A stretch of DNA of 64,000 nt from positions 4,526,001 to 4,590,000 of the forward strand of contig NZ_CP033966.1 in the NCBI RefSeq assembly GCF_003854895.1, read 5' to 3'. A model generated the notes under the pieces. That model saw nothing but the letters and a program-made list of their open reading frames with translations. It had not been told where the DNA came from and made no database searches. Positions within the stretch are counted from its first letter, which is position 1. Each line of letters starts with the position of its first letter. Of the stretch, positions 24,441 to 31,684 are shown one piece after another. The position numbers were made by a program, and so were the translations under genes. Origin of the DNA: Pigmentiphaga sp. H8. Lineage in GTDB: Bacteria > Pseudomonadota > Gammaproteobacteria > Burkholderiales > Burkholderiaceae_B.

Positions 24441-24536
24441 AATGTACGGGTCAATCCGCGCGCATGTCAATTTTTTAGAAAAGCGTTCCAGTATTTAGAA
24501 ATACCGATTGCGCCATGAAGTTTCCGAAAGTAGCCT
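24441..24536. promoter_or_regulatory. Bidirectional promoter with shared operator (element B)
   Basis: Minus-strand promoter toward the rhodanese operon: -35 TTGACA at 24470-24465 and -10 TACATT at 24446-24441 (18-bp spacer). Plus-strand promoter toward the Bug gene: -35 TTGCGC at 24508-24513 and -10 TAGCCT at 24531-24536 (17-bp spacer). The central palindrome TTCCAGTATTTAGAA is at 24486-24500, with an adjacent half-site near 24472-24482. Order and spacing copy element A, 14.5 kb away. That makes a common regulator very likely, with IclR at 12658 the best candidate. Confidence 0.65.
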
Positions 24537-24594
24537 AGGCGACGCGATGCCTCGACACTCCATACGACGTTCCAAATAATTCAAGGGGACAACC

Positions 24595-25560
24595 ATGAAA
24601 GCGATTGCCGTCGTAGCTGCCGTACTGGGACTTGCCACCGCCGTCCCCGCCTGTGCGGCGGGGTATCCCGACAAGCCGATCAAGATGCTCGTCGGCTTCC
24701 TGCCCGGAGGCGGCACCGACGTCACCGCCCGCCTGCTCGCCACCAAGCTGTCCGAGAAACTCGGACAGTCCGTCATCGTGGAGAACCGGCCCGGAGCGGG
24801 CGGGATGATCGCGACGGCCGCGGTCGCGCGTTCCGCGCCCGACGGCTACACCATGCTGATGGCGTCGGCGGCCGACGCCGCGCAACACCTGATGCACAAG
24901 GATCTTTCGTACGACCTGTTGAAGGACTTCGCGCCGGTCTCGCTGGTCGTCACCGTGCCGTTCGCGCTCGTCGCCAAGCCGACCCTGCCGGTCGAGAACG
25001 TGGCCGAGCTGATCGCACTGGCCCGCGCCCACCCCGGCGAGCTGCGCTACGCGTCGTCCGGCATGGGCAGCGCGGCGCACCTGTCCAATGAACTGTTCAA
25101 CACCATGGCCAAGACCCGGATCGTGCACATCCCGTACAAGGGTGTCGCGGAAGGGGTCACGGCGGTCGCGTCCAACCAGATCGACATGGTGTTCGCCAGC
25201 TTTCCGTCCGTCATGGCGCTGGCCGCCGCCAAGAAGGTGAAGCTGCTGGCGGTCAGCACGCCGTACCGCACCGCCGTGATGCCCGACCTGCCCACCGTCG
25301 GGGAATCCGGCCTGCCGGGATACGCGCGCTACGGCTGGTATGGGGTCGTGATGCCGAAGAACGTGCCGCCCGAGGTCGTCGATCGCATGAACGCCGCCAT
25401 CGTCGCGGTGGTCGGCGCGCCGGACGTCAAACAGGCGTTCATCAAGCAGGGGCTGGAGCCCAAGAGCACGACGCGCGAGGAGTTCGCGGGCTTCCTGAAG
25501 GACGAGGTCGAGCAGGCGACGGAACTGGCCCGCGCGTCGGGGCTGGAGGCCGCCCGCTAA
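24595..25560 (+). CDS. Bug/TctC-family periplasmic solute-binding protein, copy 3
   Basis: Receptor of 321 residues with a Sec signal (MKAIAVVAAVLGLATAVPACA) and the Bug signature YPDKPIKMLVGFLPGGGTDVTAR. It also has IVENRPGAGGMIATAAVARS and the VMPDLPTVGESGLPGY segment of the second lobe. A CAAGGGGACAACC Shine-Dalgarno precedes the ATG. It is transcribed alone on the plus strand from element B, divergent from the rhodanese operon. Its stop overlaps the convergent flavoprotein gene by 4 bp. Control by the same operator as the catabolic operon suggests that it recruits that pathway's substrate. No transporter membrane subunits are nearby. Confidence 0.93.
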   Translation: MKAIAVVAAVLGLATAVPACAAGYPDKPIKMLVGFLPGGGTDVTARLLATKLSEKLGQSVIVENRPGAGGMIATAAVARSAPDGYTMLMASAADAAQHLMHKDLSYDLLKDFAPVSLVVTVPFALVAKPTLPVENVAELIALARAHPGELRYASSGMGSAAHLSNELFNTMAKTRIVHIPYKGVAEGVTAVASNQIDMVFASFPSVMALAAAKKVKLLAVSTPYRTAVMPDLPTVGESGLPGYARYGWYGVVMPKNVPPEVVDRMNAAIVAVVGAPDVKQAFIKQGLEPKSTTREEFAGFLKDEVEQATELARASGLEAAR

Positions 25561-26993
25561 GACACCGAGGCGCGCGGCTGGCCGTCTCGCGCCACCACTT
25601 TCCCCGGATTCATGATTCCCAGCGGATCCACCGCGGCCTTGATCGTACGCATCAGCGCGATCTCGGCGGCGGAACGGGAATAGTGCAGGAACGGCCGCTT
25701 GTGCAGCCCGACGCCGTGCTCGGCGGCGATGGAGCCGCCTCTTGCCTGCACGCAGCCGTAGACCGTTTCCTCGATCTCGTGCACCGGCAGCGGCCGGTCG
25801 TCCACCTGCACGATGAAGTGGACGTTGCCGTCGCCGGCATGGCCGAAGGCGATGTTGCGCAAGGACGGCCAGCGCGCTCGCAAGCGCTCGCGGCAGGTTT
25901 CGACGAAGTCGCCGATCTGCGCCGTGGGCACGCTGATGTCGAACCCCACGCGCGCGCCGAGCGCAGGCAGGAAGTCGCTGCCGGATTCGCGCAGTTCCCA
26001 GAAGGACTGGGTGTCGCGCAGCGACTGCGCCAGCGCGGCGTCCTCGACCAGCCCTTCCTCGACGGCGGCCTCGATCAGGGAGGTGAACTGATCGGCGTCC
26101 TGCTCCGGCTCGAAGCCCGAGGACTCGATCAGCAGATAAAGCCCGTGGCCGTGGGCCAGGGGCGCGGCACCGCGTCCCTGGCGGGCGGCATGCGCCAGCG
26201 CGAGTTCGTAGAACTCGGGCCACATCAACTCGAACGCCGACAGCGCCGGGCCGAGCCGCGTGCGGGCCAGGCGCAGCAGCCGGCTGGCGGCGGCGTAATC
26301 GGCCAGCGCGCACAGCGCGGTGTTCTGGCTGGCGGGCCGGGGCGCCAGGCGCAGCACCAGGCGGGTGATGACGCCCAGCGTGCCCTCGCTGCCGATGAAA
26401 AGCTGCTTCAGGTCGAAGCCGGCATTGTTCTTCTGCATCCTGTTGAGCGAGGAAACGACGGTGCCGTCAGGCAGCACCGCTTCCAGCCCCAGGACCAGGT
26501 CGCGCATCATGCCGTAGCGCAGTACGCGGTTGCCGCCCGCGTTGGTGGCGGCGTTGCCGCCTATGCTGCACGAACCGCGCGCGCCGATGTCCAGCGGGAA
26601 CATCCAGCCGGCCGCGTCGGCGGCCTCCTGCACGCGCTGCAAGGGTGTGCCGGCCAGCACGGTCAGGGTGCCGGCCTGGGCGTCGGTTTCCTCGATGCCC
26701 TGCATGCGCTGCAACGACACCAGCACGCTGCCGCGCACCGGCGTGGCGCCGCCCGACAGGCCCGTCAGGCCGCCCTGCGGCACGACGGGTACGCGCAGCC
26801 GGGCACAGCAGGCCAGCAGGCGCGCGACCTCGTCGGTCGTGCGCGGCAAGGCCAGCGCCAGCGGCTGGTCTTCGGGCCCCGCCGCCACCACCCAGTCGCG
26901 CAGGTGGCGCTCGGGGATGTCGGCCGCGGCGCGGACGACCTCGTCGCCCAACGCCGCGCGCAGTTCGTCCAGCGCCCGCATCAGTGTCGGCAT
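25557..26993 (-). CDS. FAD-linked 2-hydroxyacid dehydrogenase (GlcD / D-2-hydroxyglutarate dehydrogenase-like)
   Basis: Protein of 478 residues with the PCMH-type FAD-binding domain (VVPQGGLTGLSGGATPV near residue 68, GNAATNAGGNRVLRYG near 145, FIGSEGTLGVITRLVLRL near 195). The C-terminal FAD-oxidase domain has FGHAGDGNVHFIVQ near 380 and EHGVGLHKR and DPLGIMNPGKVV near the end. Family members oxidise D-lactate, glycolate or D-2-hydroxyglutarate to the 2-oxo acid. It is the last gene of an ABC transporter operon, 7 bp after the permease stop, and converges with the Bug gene. HglS-type enzymes produce D-2-hydroxyglutarate, so a link to the gene at 5834 is conceivable but not shown. Confidence 0.88.
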   Translation of the reverse strand: MPTLMRALDELRAALGDEVVRAAADIPERHLRDWVVAAGPEDQPLALALPRTTDEVARLLACCARLRVPVVPQGGLTGLSGGATPVRGSVLVSLQRMQGIEETDAQAGTLTVLAGTPLQRVQEAADAAGWMFPLDIGARGSCSIGGNAATNAGGNRVLRYGMMRDLVLGLEAVLPDGTVVSSLNRMQKNNAGFDLKQLFIGSEGTLGVITRLVLRLAPRPASQNTALCALADYAAASRLLRLARTRLGPALSAFELMWPEFYELALAHAARQGRGAAPLAHGHGLYLLIESSGFEPEQDADQFTSLIEAAVEEGLVEDAALAQSLRDTQSFWELRESGSDFLPALGARVGFDISVPTAQIGDFVETCRERLRARWPSLRNIAFGHAGDGNVHFIVQVDDRPLPVHEIEETVYGCVQARGGSIAAEHGVGLHKRPFLHYSRSAAEIALMRTIKAAVDPLGIMNPGKVVARDGQPRASVS

Positions 26994-27000
26994 CTGGACA

Positions 27001-27765
27001 TCAGATGGCGACCCTGTTGGCGGACTCGTGCCAGGGGATCATCACCTTGCGCAGCGAGCCGACGGCGAAATACAGCGAGAAGCCGATGGCCGCCAGCAGC
27101 AGTACGACCGCGAACAGCGTGTCGACTTCCAGCTCCTGCAGCTTGATGGTGGCCAGGTAGCCCAGGCCGCGCGTGCCGGCCACGAACTCGCCCACCACCG
27201 CGCCGATGATGGCCAGCACGATGGCCATTTCCATCCCGGTCAGGATGTAGGGCAGCGAGCTGGGAATGACCAGCAGCCGGAAACGCCGCGACTGCCTGGC
27301 GCGGCCCACGGTGAACACCTCGGACAGCCCGCGGTCCACCGATTTGGCGCCCAGGTAGCTGTTGGCGAACACGGGGAAGAAAGCCAGCACCGCCGAGACG
27401 ATGATCTTGGACTCCAGCCCGAAGCCGAACCACAGGATGAACAGCGGGATCAGCGCGACCTTGGGCGTGACCTGCAAGGCGATCACGAAGGGCTTGAACA
27501 CCGTGTCGAGGATGGCGACGCGGCCCAGGAGCTGTCCGACGACGGTGCCGAACACGATGGCGAACAGGAAGCCGCCGAGGCACTCGGTCAGCGTGATGCC
27601 CAGGTGGTAGTAGGTGTCGGTGGAACCGAGCAGGCGGAACAGGGCCACCACCACCAGTTCGGGCGCCGGCAGCACCAGCGGCGAGACGTCGAAGAAATGC
27701 ACGTATCCCTTCCAGATCAGGAAGAAGGCCACGACGGCGGATACTTGTAGCGCGAGTCGTTTCAT
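27001..27765 (-). CDS. ABC transporter permease, SsuC/TauC/NMT1-associated type
   Basis: Inner-membrane permease of 254 residues with about six hydrophobic segments, starting MKRLALQVSAVVAFFLIW. The cytoplasmic EAA-like loop reads EVFTVGRARQSRRFRLLVIPSSLPYI, typical of the BPD_transp_1 family for sulfonates, taurine, nitrate or pyrimidine precursors. It follows the ATPase gene by 6 bp and precedes the flavoprotein gene by 7 bp on the minus strand. With the ATPase and the Tat-type binding protein it forms a complete importer. The ligand is unknown; the attached hydroxyacid dehydrogenase hints at an organic acid. Confidence 0.92.
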   Translation of the reverse strand: MKRLALQVSAVVAFFLIWKGYVHFFDVSPLVLPAPELVVVALFRLLGSTDTYYHLGITLTECLGGFLFAIVFGTVVGQLLGRVAILDTVFKPFVIALQVTPKVALIPLFILWFGFGLESKIIVSAVLAFFPVFANSYLGAKSVDRGLSEVFTVGRARQSRRFRLLVIPSSLPYILTGMEMAIVLAIIGAVVGEFVAGTRGLGYLATIKLQELEVDTLFAVVLLLAAIGFSLYFAVGSLRKVMIPWHESANRVAI

Positions 27766-27771
27766 GTCGGG

Positions 27772-28578
27772 TCAGAGCTCCAGCTTTTTCCGGATGTCGC
27801 TGCACAGCTTGCCGAACTCGGGCGAACCCAGGGCTTCCGTGCGGGGACGCGGCAGGTCGATCTTGAATTCGGCCACCACGCGGCCGGGGCGGGCCGACAT
27901 GACGATCACGCGATCGGCCAGGTGCACGGCTTCGCTGATCGAATGGGTGATCAGCAGCGCGGCGAATCCCTGTTCGGTCCAGATGCGTTCGGTATCGGCC
28001 GTGATCTGTTCGCGCGTAAGCGCGTCCAGCGCGCCGAACGGCTCGTCCAGCAGCAGCAGTTCGGGATCGGTGAACAGCGCGCGCGCCACCGAGGCGCGCT
28101 GCTTCATGCCGCCCGACAGCTCGGCCGGACGACGCTTCTCGAAGCCGGTCAGGCCGACCAGCTTGCACAGCGCGAGCGCGCGGTCGATGTCGGCGGCCGA
28201 GGCCCGGCCCTGCATGAGCCGCGGCAGCATGATGTTCTGCTCGATGCTGAGCCAGGGCAGCAGGCGGTGGTCCTGGAACGCCACGCCCATGCGCGGCGCC
28301 TGGCCTTCCCGGCCCCAGTCGATCCGGCCCTCGGTGGGCTCTTCCAGGCCGCACAGGATGCGCAGCAAGGTCGACTTGCCGCAGCCCGAGGGTCCGACGA
28401 TGGCGACGAACTCGCCCGCGCCGATGGACTGGCGGATGCCCGCCAGGGCCTGGACGGTACCCGACTTGGTGTCGAAGCGCTTGGACACGCCATCCACGCG
28501 GACCACCGTTCCGCGGCTGGCGTTCAGCGCATGCACGTTACCGGCCGGCGGTACCGCGCGCACGATGTTGTCAGCCAT
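27772..28578 (-). CDS. ABC transporter ATP-binding protein, SsuB/TauB-like
   Basis: ATPase of 268 residues. Walker A is GPSGCGKST near residue 60, the Q-loop follows as GVAFQDHRLLPWLS, the ABC signature is LSGGMKQRASVARAL near 150, and Walker B is LLLLDEPFGALD near 170 with the H-loop THSISEA. The ATG at 28578 overlaps the end of the binding-protein gene by 8 bp; a longer upstream frame is only a shadow of that gene. It would power the permease encoded 6 bp downstream. Subfamily features match sulfonate, taurine and nitrate importers. Confidence 0.95.
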   Translation of the reverse strand: MADNIVRAVPPAGNVHALNASRGTVVRVDGVSKRFDTKSGTVQALAGIRQSIGAGEFVAIVGPSGCGKSTLLRILCGLEEPTEGRIDWGREGQAPRMGVAFQDHRLLPWLSIEQNIMLPRLMQGRASAADIDRALALCKLVGLTGFEKRRPAELSGGMKQRASVARALFTDPELLLLDEPFGALDALTREQITADTERIWTEQGFAALLITHSISEAVHLADRVIVMSARPGRVVAEFKIDLPRPRTEALGSPEFGKLCSDIRKKLEL

Positions 28579-29587
28579 TGGCGGCCTCCCAGATGTCGTT
28601 GGTGTACAGCGGCTTGGTGGTCGGCTGCTTGAGCAGGCCGGCCTGGCGCAGCAGCGACTCGCCCTCGGTCCACTGCGCTTCGTTGCAGCGCAGGACCTGC
28701 TTGGGGTTCGCGGTCGCCCACAGCTCGCGGTTGGCGCGCATGTCGGCCAGCGCGATCGGCGTGTTGTCCGACCCGGGGATATCGTACTTGCCACGCATCA
28801 GGGCCACGGCCTTTTGCAACGCCGCGTCGTCCATCGCGATCAGTTCCTGGGCCGAGCGATAGGCGGCACGCAGGAAGGCCACGAACGCGTCCTTGTTGGC
28901 GGCCAGTTCGGCTTCCTCGGCCAGGTAGACCTGCCCCGGCACGCCGTCGTCCATCTGCATGGTGGAGACGGGGAAGTTCTGCGCGGTCAGCCGGATGGCC
29001 GAGCTGGCATTGCCCAGGAAGCCTTGCACGCGCTTGGACTGGATCATGCCGAAGGAGGCGGCGGAATCGGCTACCCGCTCGCGGCGCACCGACTTGGGAT
29101 CGACCTTGGCGCGCATCAGCATCAGGTCCAGCGTGGCTTCCATCGAGCCGCCGGCCGACTGCACGCCGATGACCTTGCCCGCCAGGTCTTGCGGCGTGCG
29201 GATCGGGGCGTCCTTGGACGAGATCACCGCGAACGGCGAACGCTGGGCGATGGTGGCAATGGCGATGACCGGGGCGTTGCTGTTGACGCGCGCCATCATA
29301 TAGTTGGCGCCGCCGGTGCGGCCGGTCTGCACCTGCTTGGCAGCGGTCAACTGCACGACCTGGGCGGCGCCGCGTCCGGCCTCGACCTTCAGGTCCAGGC
29401 CTTCCTTGGCGAAATGGCCGGCCACCGATGCGTACAGCACCGGCGAGAAGGCCAGCGAGAACGACGACGGCGTCAGGAAGGTCAGCTTGCCCTTGCCCTG
29501 GGCGTGCACCACGGACACCAGGCCCGGCAGCGGCAGCAGCGTGGCGGCAGCGGCAGCAGCGCTGCCGAGGAATTCACGACGTTTCAT
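28571..29587 (-). CDS. ABC transporter substrate-binding protein (NMT1/SsuA-like) with Tat-type signal
   Basis: Periplasmic receptor of 338 residues. The N-terminus MKRREFLGSAAAAAATLLP looks like a twin-arginine signal with an Ala-rich h-region and cleavage after HAQ near residue 30. The mature protein begins with a SsuA/NMT1-like KLTFLTPSSFSLAFSPVLYAS, and the DLAGKVIGVQSAGGSMEATL segment follows. The start at 29587 is followed directly by the RR motif; upstream codons cover the AT-rich promoter region and are not coding. It is the first gene of a four-gene operon with ATPase, permease and hydroxyacid dehydrogenase. An inverted repeat about 105-135 bp upstream may control it. Confidence 0.9.
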   Translation of the reverse strand: MKRREFLGSAAAAAATLLPLPGLVSVVHAQGKGKLTFLTPSSFSLAFSPVLYASVAGHFAKEGLDLKVEAGRGAAQVVQLTAAKQVQTGRTGGANYMMARVNSNAPVIAIATIAQRSPFAVISSKDAPIRTPQDLAGKVIGVQSAGGSMEATLDLMLMRAKVDPKSVRRERVADSAASFGMIQSKRVQGFLGNASSAIRLTAQNFPVSTMQMDDGVPGQVYLAEEAELAANKDAFVAFLRAAYRSAQELIAMDDAALQKAVALMRGKYDIPGSDNTPIALADMRANRELWATANPKQVLRCNEAQWTEGESLLRQAGLLKQPTTKPLYTNDIWEAANG

Positions 29588-29692
29588 GAAAGGACTCCAG
29601 TTGTGGCCGCCGGCCATTGCGGCGGCCTGGCCTGGCGCGGGAAGCATCCCGCCGGCATATGAGTGGGAGAAAACCGGAAGGGCCGGTTTGTA

Positions 29693-29721
29693 CCATATAT
29701 AAAACGATGATTTATATATGG
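29693..29721. promoter_or_regulatory. Perfect 11-bp inverted repeat upstream of the ABC transporter operon
   Basis: CCATATATAAA (29693-29703) and TTTATATATGG (29711-29721) are exact inverted arms separated by 7 bp. They lie in the 288-bp gap between the binding-protein start at 29587 and thiS at 29876. The block is strikingly AT-rich. Arm length and spacing fit a dimeric repressor or activator site. Which regulator binds is unknown; the nearest plus-strand candidate is the IclR gene at 30899. The rest of the gap shows no other clear element apart from a TAAAAT box before thiS. Confidence 0.6.
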
Positions 29722-29862
29722 CATAAATACATAGTAGGTCACACTTGGACACGGGTCTATGGGGTAAACCCGAATCAATCAGTCGCATGAATGATCGCCC
29801 GGTACCCGCAATCCGTTACCGACCTGACGCGGAGCTTGCCGCACCACCGGCCCGAGACCGAC

Positions 29863-29868
29863 TAAAAT
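29863..29868 (+). promoter_or_regulatory. Possible -10 box (TAAAAT) very close to thiS
   Basis: TAAAAT ends 7 bp before the thiS ATG at 29876. If used, transcription would start at or beside the start codon, giving a leaderless mRNA. No good -35 sits at the right distance and no Shine-Dalgarno precedes thiS, which agrees with that idea but does not prove it. Confidence 0.3.
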
Positions 29869-29875
29869 CCCGGCC

Positions 29876-30076
29876 ATGAATATCGTATTGAACGGGGAAC
29901 CGCGCACCATCGAGGCAGCCTCCTCGGTGGCCGATCTGATCCAGGCGCTGGGCTACGCGGGCAAGCGCGTGGCCATCGAGCGCAACGGCGAGATCGTCCC
30001 GCGCAGCGCGCACCAGCACACCCTCATCGCCAATGGCGACCGGCTCGAAATCGTCGTCGCCGTCGGCGGAGGCTAG
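29876..30076 (+). CDS. thiS: Sulfur carrier protein ThiS
   Basis: Ubiquitin-fold sulfur carrier of 66 residues for thiazole formation in thiamine synthesis. It starts MNIVLNGEPRTI and ends VVAVGGG, carrying the C-terminal Gly-Gly that is adenylated and thiocarboxylated. The central VADLIQALGYAGKRVAIERNG pattern is normal for ThiS. In many proteobacteria thiG follows directly. Here the next gene, trmB, starts 8 bp after the thiS stop and no thiG is visible in the window. Either thiG lies elsewhere or thiS is a remnant of a broken thiamine locus. Confidence 0.92.
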   Translation: MNIVLNGEPRTIEAASSVADLIQALGYAGKRVAIERNGEIVPRSAHQHTLIANGDRLEIVVAVGGG

Positions 30077-30083
30077 GATCACG

Positions 30084-30866
30084 ATGAACATGACCACTCC
30101 TTCTCCCGCCCTGCCCATTCCGGCCGATCCGGCCCTGGCCGGCGGCGAACTGCCCAAGGCCACGCGGCCGGGCACCCACATCCGCAGCTTCGTCCACCGC
30201 CGCGGCCACATCACGCTCAGCCAGAAAGAAGCGCTCGAGACCCTGACCGACACCTGGTCCCTGCCCTACACGGACCGCCACATCTCGTTCGCCCAGGTGT
30301 TCGGCCGCGAGGCGCCCACCGTGCTGGAGATCGGCTTCGGCATGGGCGAGACCACCGAGCGGATCGCCCTGGCCCAGCCCGAGCGCAACTTCCTGGGCGT
30401 GGAAGTGTTCAACGCCGGCGTGGGCGCCATGCTCCGGCGCATCGAGGATTCGGGCCTGCGCAACGTGCGCATCGTCCAGCACGACGCGGTGGAAGTCATG
30501 CGCGACATGATTCCGCCGGCCTCGCTGGCGGGCGTGCACATCTACTTTCCCGATCCCTGGCCCAAGAAGCGGCACCACAAGCGGCGCCTGATCCAGCCCG
30601 CCTTCATCGAGCTGCTGGCCAGCCGCCTGGCGCCTGGCGCCTATCTGCATTGCGCGACCGACTGGCAGCCGTATGCCGAACAGATGCTGGAAGTGCTGAG
30701 CGGCGAGTCGCAGTTGTGCAATACCTGCGAAGGCTATGCCGAGCGCCCGGCCTGGCGGCCGCAGACCAAGTTCGAGACCCGCGGCCTGCGGCTGGGCCAC
30801 GGCGTATGGGACCTGATCTTCGAACGCCCGCCCGCCTCCCGCTATTCTCCTCGCGCCGATGCCTGA
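30084..30866 (+). CDS. trmB: tRNA (guanine-N7-)-methyltransferase
   Basis: SAM-dependent methyltransferase of 260 residues that forms m7G46 in the variable loop of tRNAs. Landmarks are RSFVHRRGHIT near residue 36, the SAM-binding LEIGFGMGETTERIA near 78, and the TrmB signature YFPDPWPKKRHHKRRL near 155, followed by TDWQPYAEQMLEVL. The ATG at 30084 has AGGATC a few bases before it. Another Met two codons later (MTT) could also serve. It is 8 bp downstream of thiS and probably shares its transcript. The N-terminal 35 residues are a Pro/Ala-rich extension typical of Burkholderiales homologues. Confidence 0.95.
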   Translation: MNMTTPSPALPIPADPALAGGELPKATRPGTHIRSFVHRRGHITLSQKEALETLTDTWSLPYTDRHISFAQVFGREAPTVLEIGFGMGETTERIALAQPERNFLGVEVFNAGVGAMLRRIEDSGLRNVRIVQHDAVEVMRDMIPPASLAGVHIYFPDPWPKKRHHKRRLIQPAFIELLASRLAPGAYLHCATDWQPYAEQMLEVLSGESQLCNTCEGYAERPAWRPQTKFETRGLRLGHGVWDLIFERPPASRYSPRADA

Positions 30867-30898
30867 CCGCCACGCCCGGACCTGAAGGAACCGCGGCG

Positions 30899-31684
30899 AT
30901 GATACGGTCCATCTCCCGGGGACTGGCGGTATTGCGCGCGATGAACGCGCGCATGCATTCCACGCTGGCGGACCTGCACCGGGACACGGGCCTGCCCAAG
31001 CCCACCGTCTTCCGCATCCTGGAAACGCTGCGGGATGAAGGCTATGTACGCGAGGTCGACGCCCGCGGCAGCTATCAATTGACCGGCAAGGTACGCGACC
31101 TGAGCGACGGCTGCTCGGAACGGCTGCTGATCGTGGACGCGGCCATTCCCTGCATGATCCGGACCACGCGCCGGATCAAGTGGCCGCTGGGGCTGTCGAC
31201 CCTGGACGGCGACCGCATGGCCGTGCGCTACAGCACCATGCCCTACAGCCCCCTGGCCTACCTGCCCACCACGTACGGGCGCCGCCATCCGATGACGCAA
31301 TCCTCGGTCGGGCTGGCCTACCTGGCCTTCTGTTCCGAACCCGAACGGCGCTTCCTGCTGCCCGAGGGAGCCCCGGCGGAACTCCAGGCCGTCCTGGACG
31401 CCACGCGGGCCCGCGGCTACGCGGTCCGGCAACCCACCGCGGAGTGGGAAAGCGCGACCTGCGCCGTGCCGGTGGCCGAGGACGGCGAACTGCTGGCCGT
31501 GCTGAGCATGACCACCTTCGGCTCCACGATGACCCGGGACTTCCTGGACCGCCACATCCCCATCCTGCGGCAGACCGCCCTGGAGATCCTGGCGGCCCAT
31601 GCGCCGCTGCGGCACATGGATCAGGCCGACGAAGGCCCCAGCGCGCCGGTGCCGGCCAACGCCTCGATCTCTTCCGGCGAATAA
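30899..31684 (+). CDS. IclR-family transcriptional regulator (next to a CoA-transferase)
   Basis: Regulator of 261 residues with an N-terminal winged helix-turn-helix (MHSTLADLHRDTGLPKPTVFRIL, about residues 20-42) and an IclR effector domain. The region equivalent to the usual GSAAPLHCSA loop reads GRRHPMTQSSVGLAYLAF near residue 130, so the ligand pocket differs from standard members. The ATG at 30899 has AAGGAA 9 bp before it. The last 21 codons, after the normal end of the domain (LRHM), run into the 3' end of the convergent CoA-transferase gene, a 64-bp overlap. It probably regulates that gene, though it is convergent rather than divergent. Confidence 0.88.
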   Translation: MIRSISRGLAVLRAMNARMHSTLADLHRDTGLPKPTVFRILETLRDEGYVREVDARGSYQLTGKVRDLSDGCSERLLIVDAAIPCMIRTTRRIKWPLGLSTLDGDRMAVRYSTMPYSPLAYLPTTYGRRHPMTQSSVGLAYLAFCSEPERRFLLPEGAPAELQAVLDATRARGYAVRQPTAEWESATCAVPVAEDGELLAVLSMTTFGSTMTRDFLDRHIPILRQTALEILAAHAPLRHMDQADEGPSAPVPANASISSGE

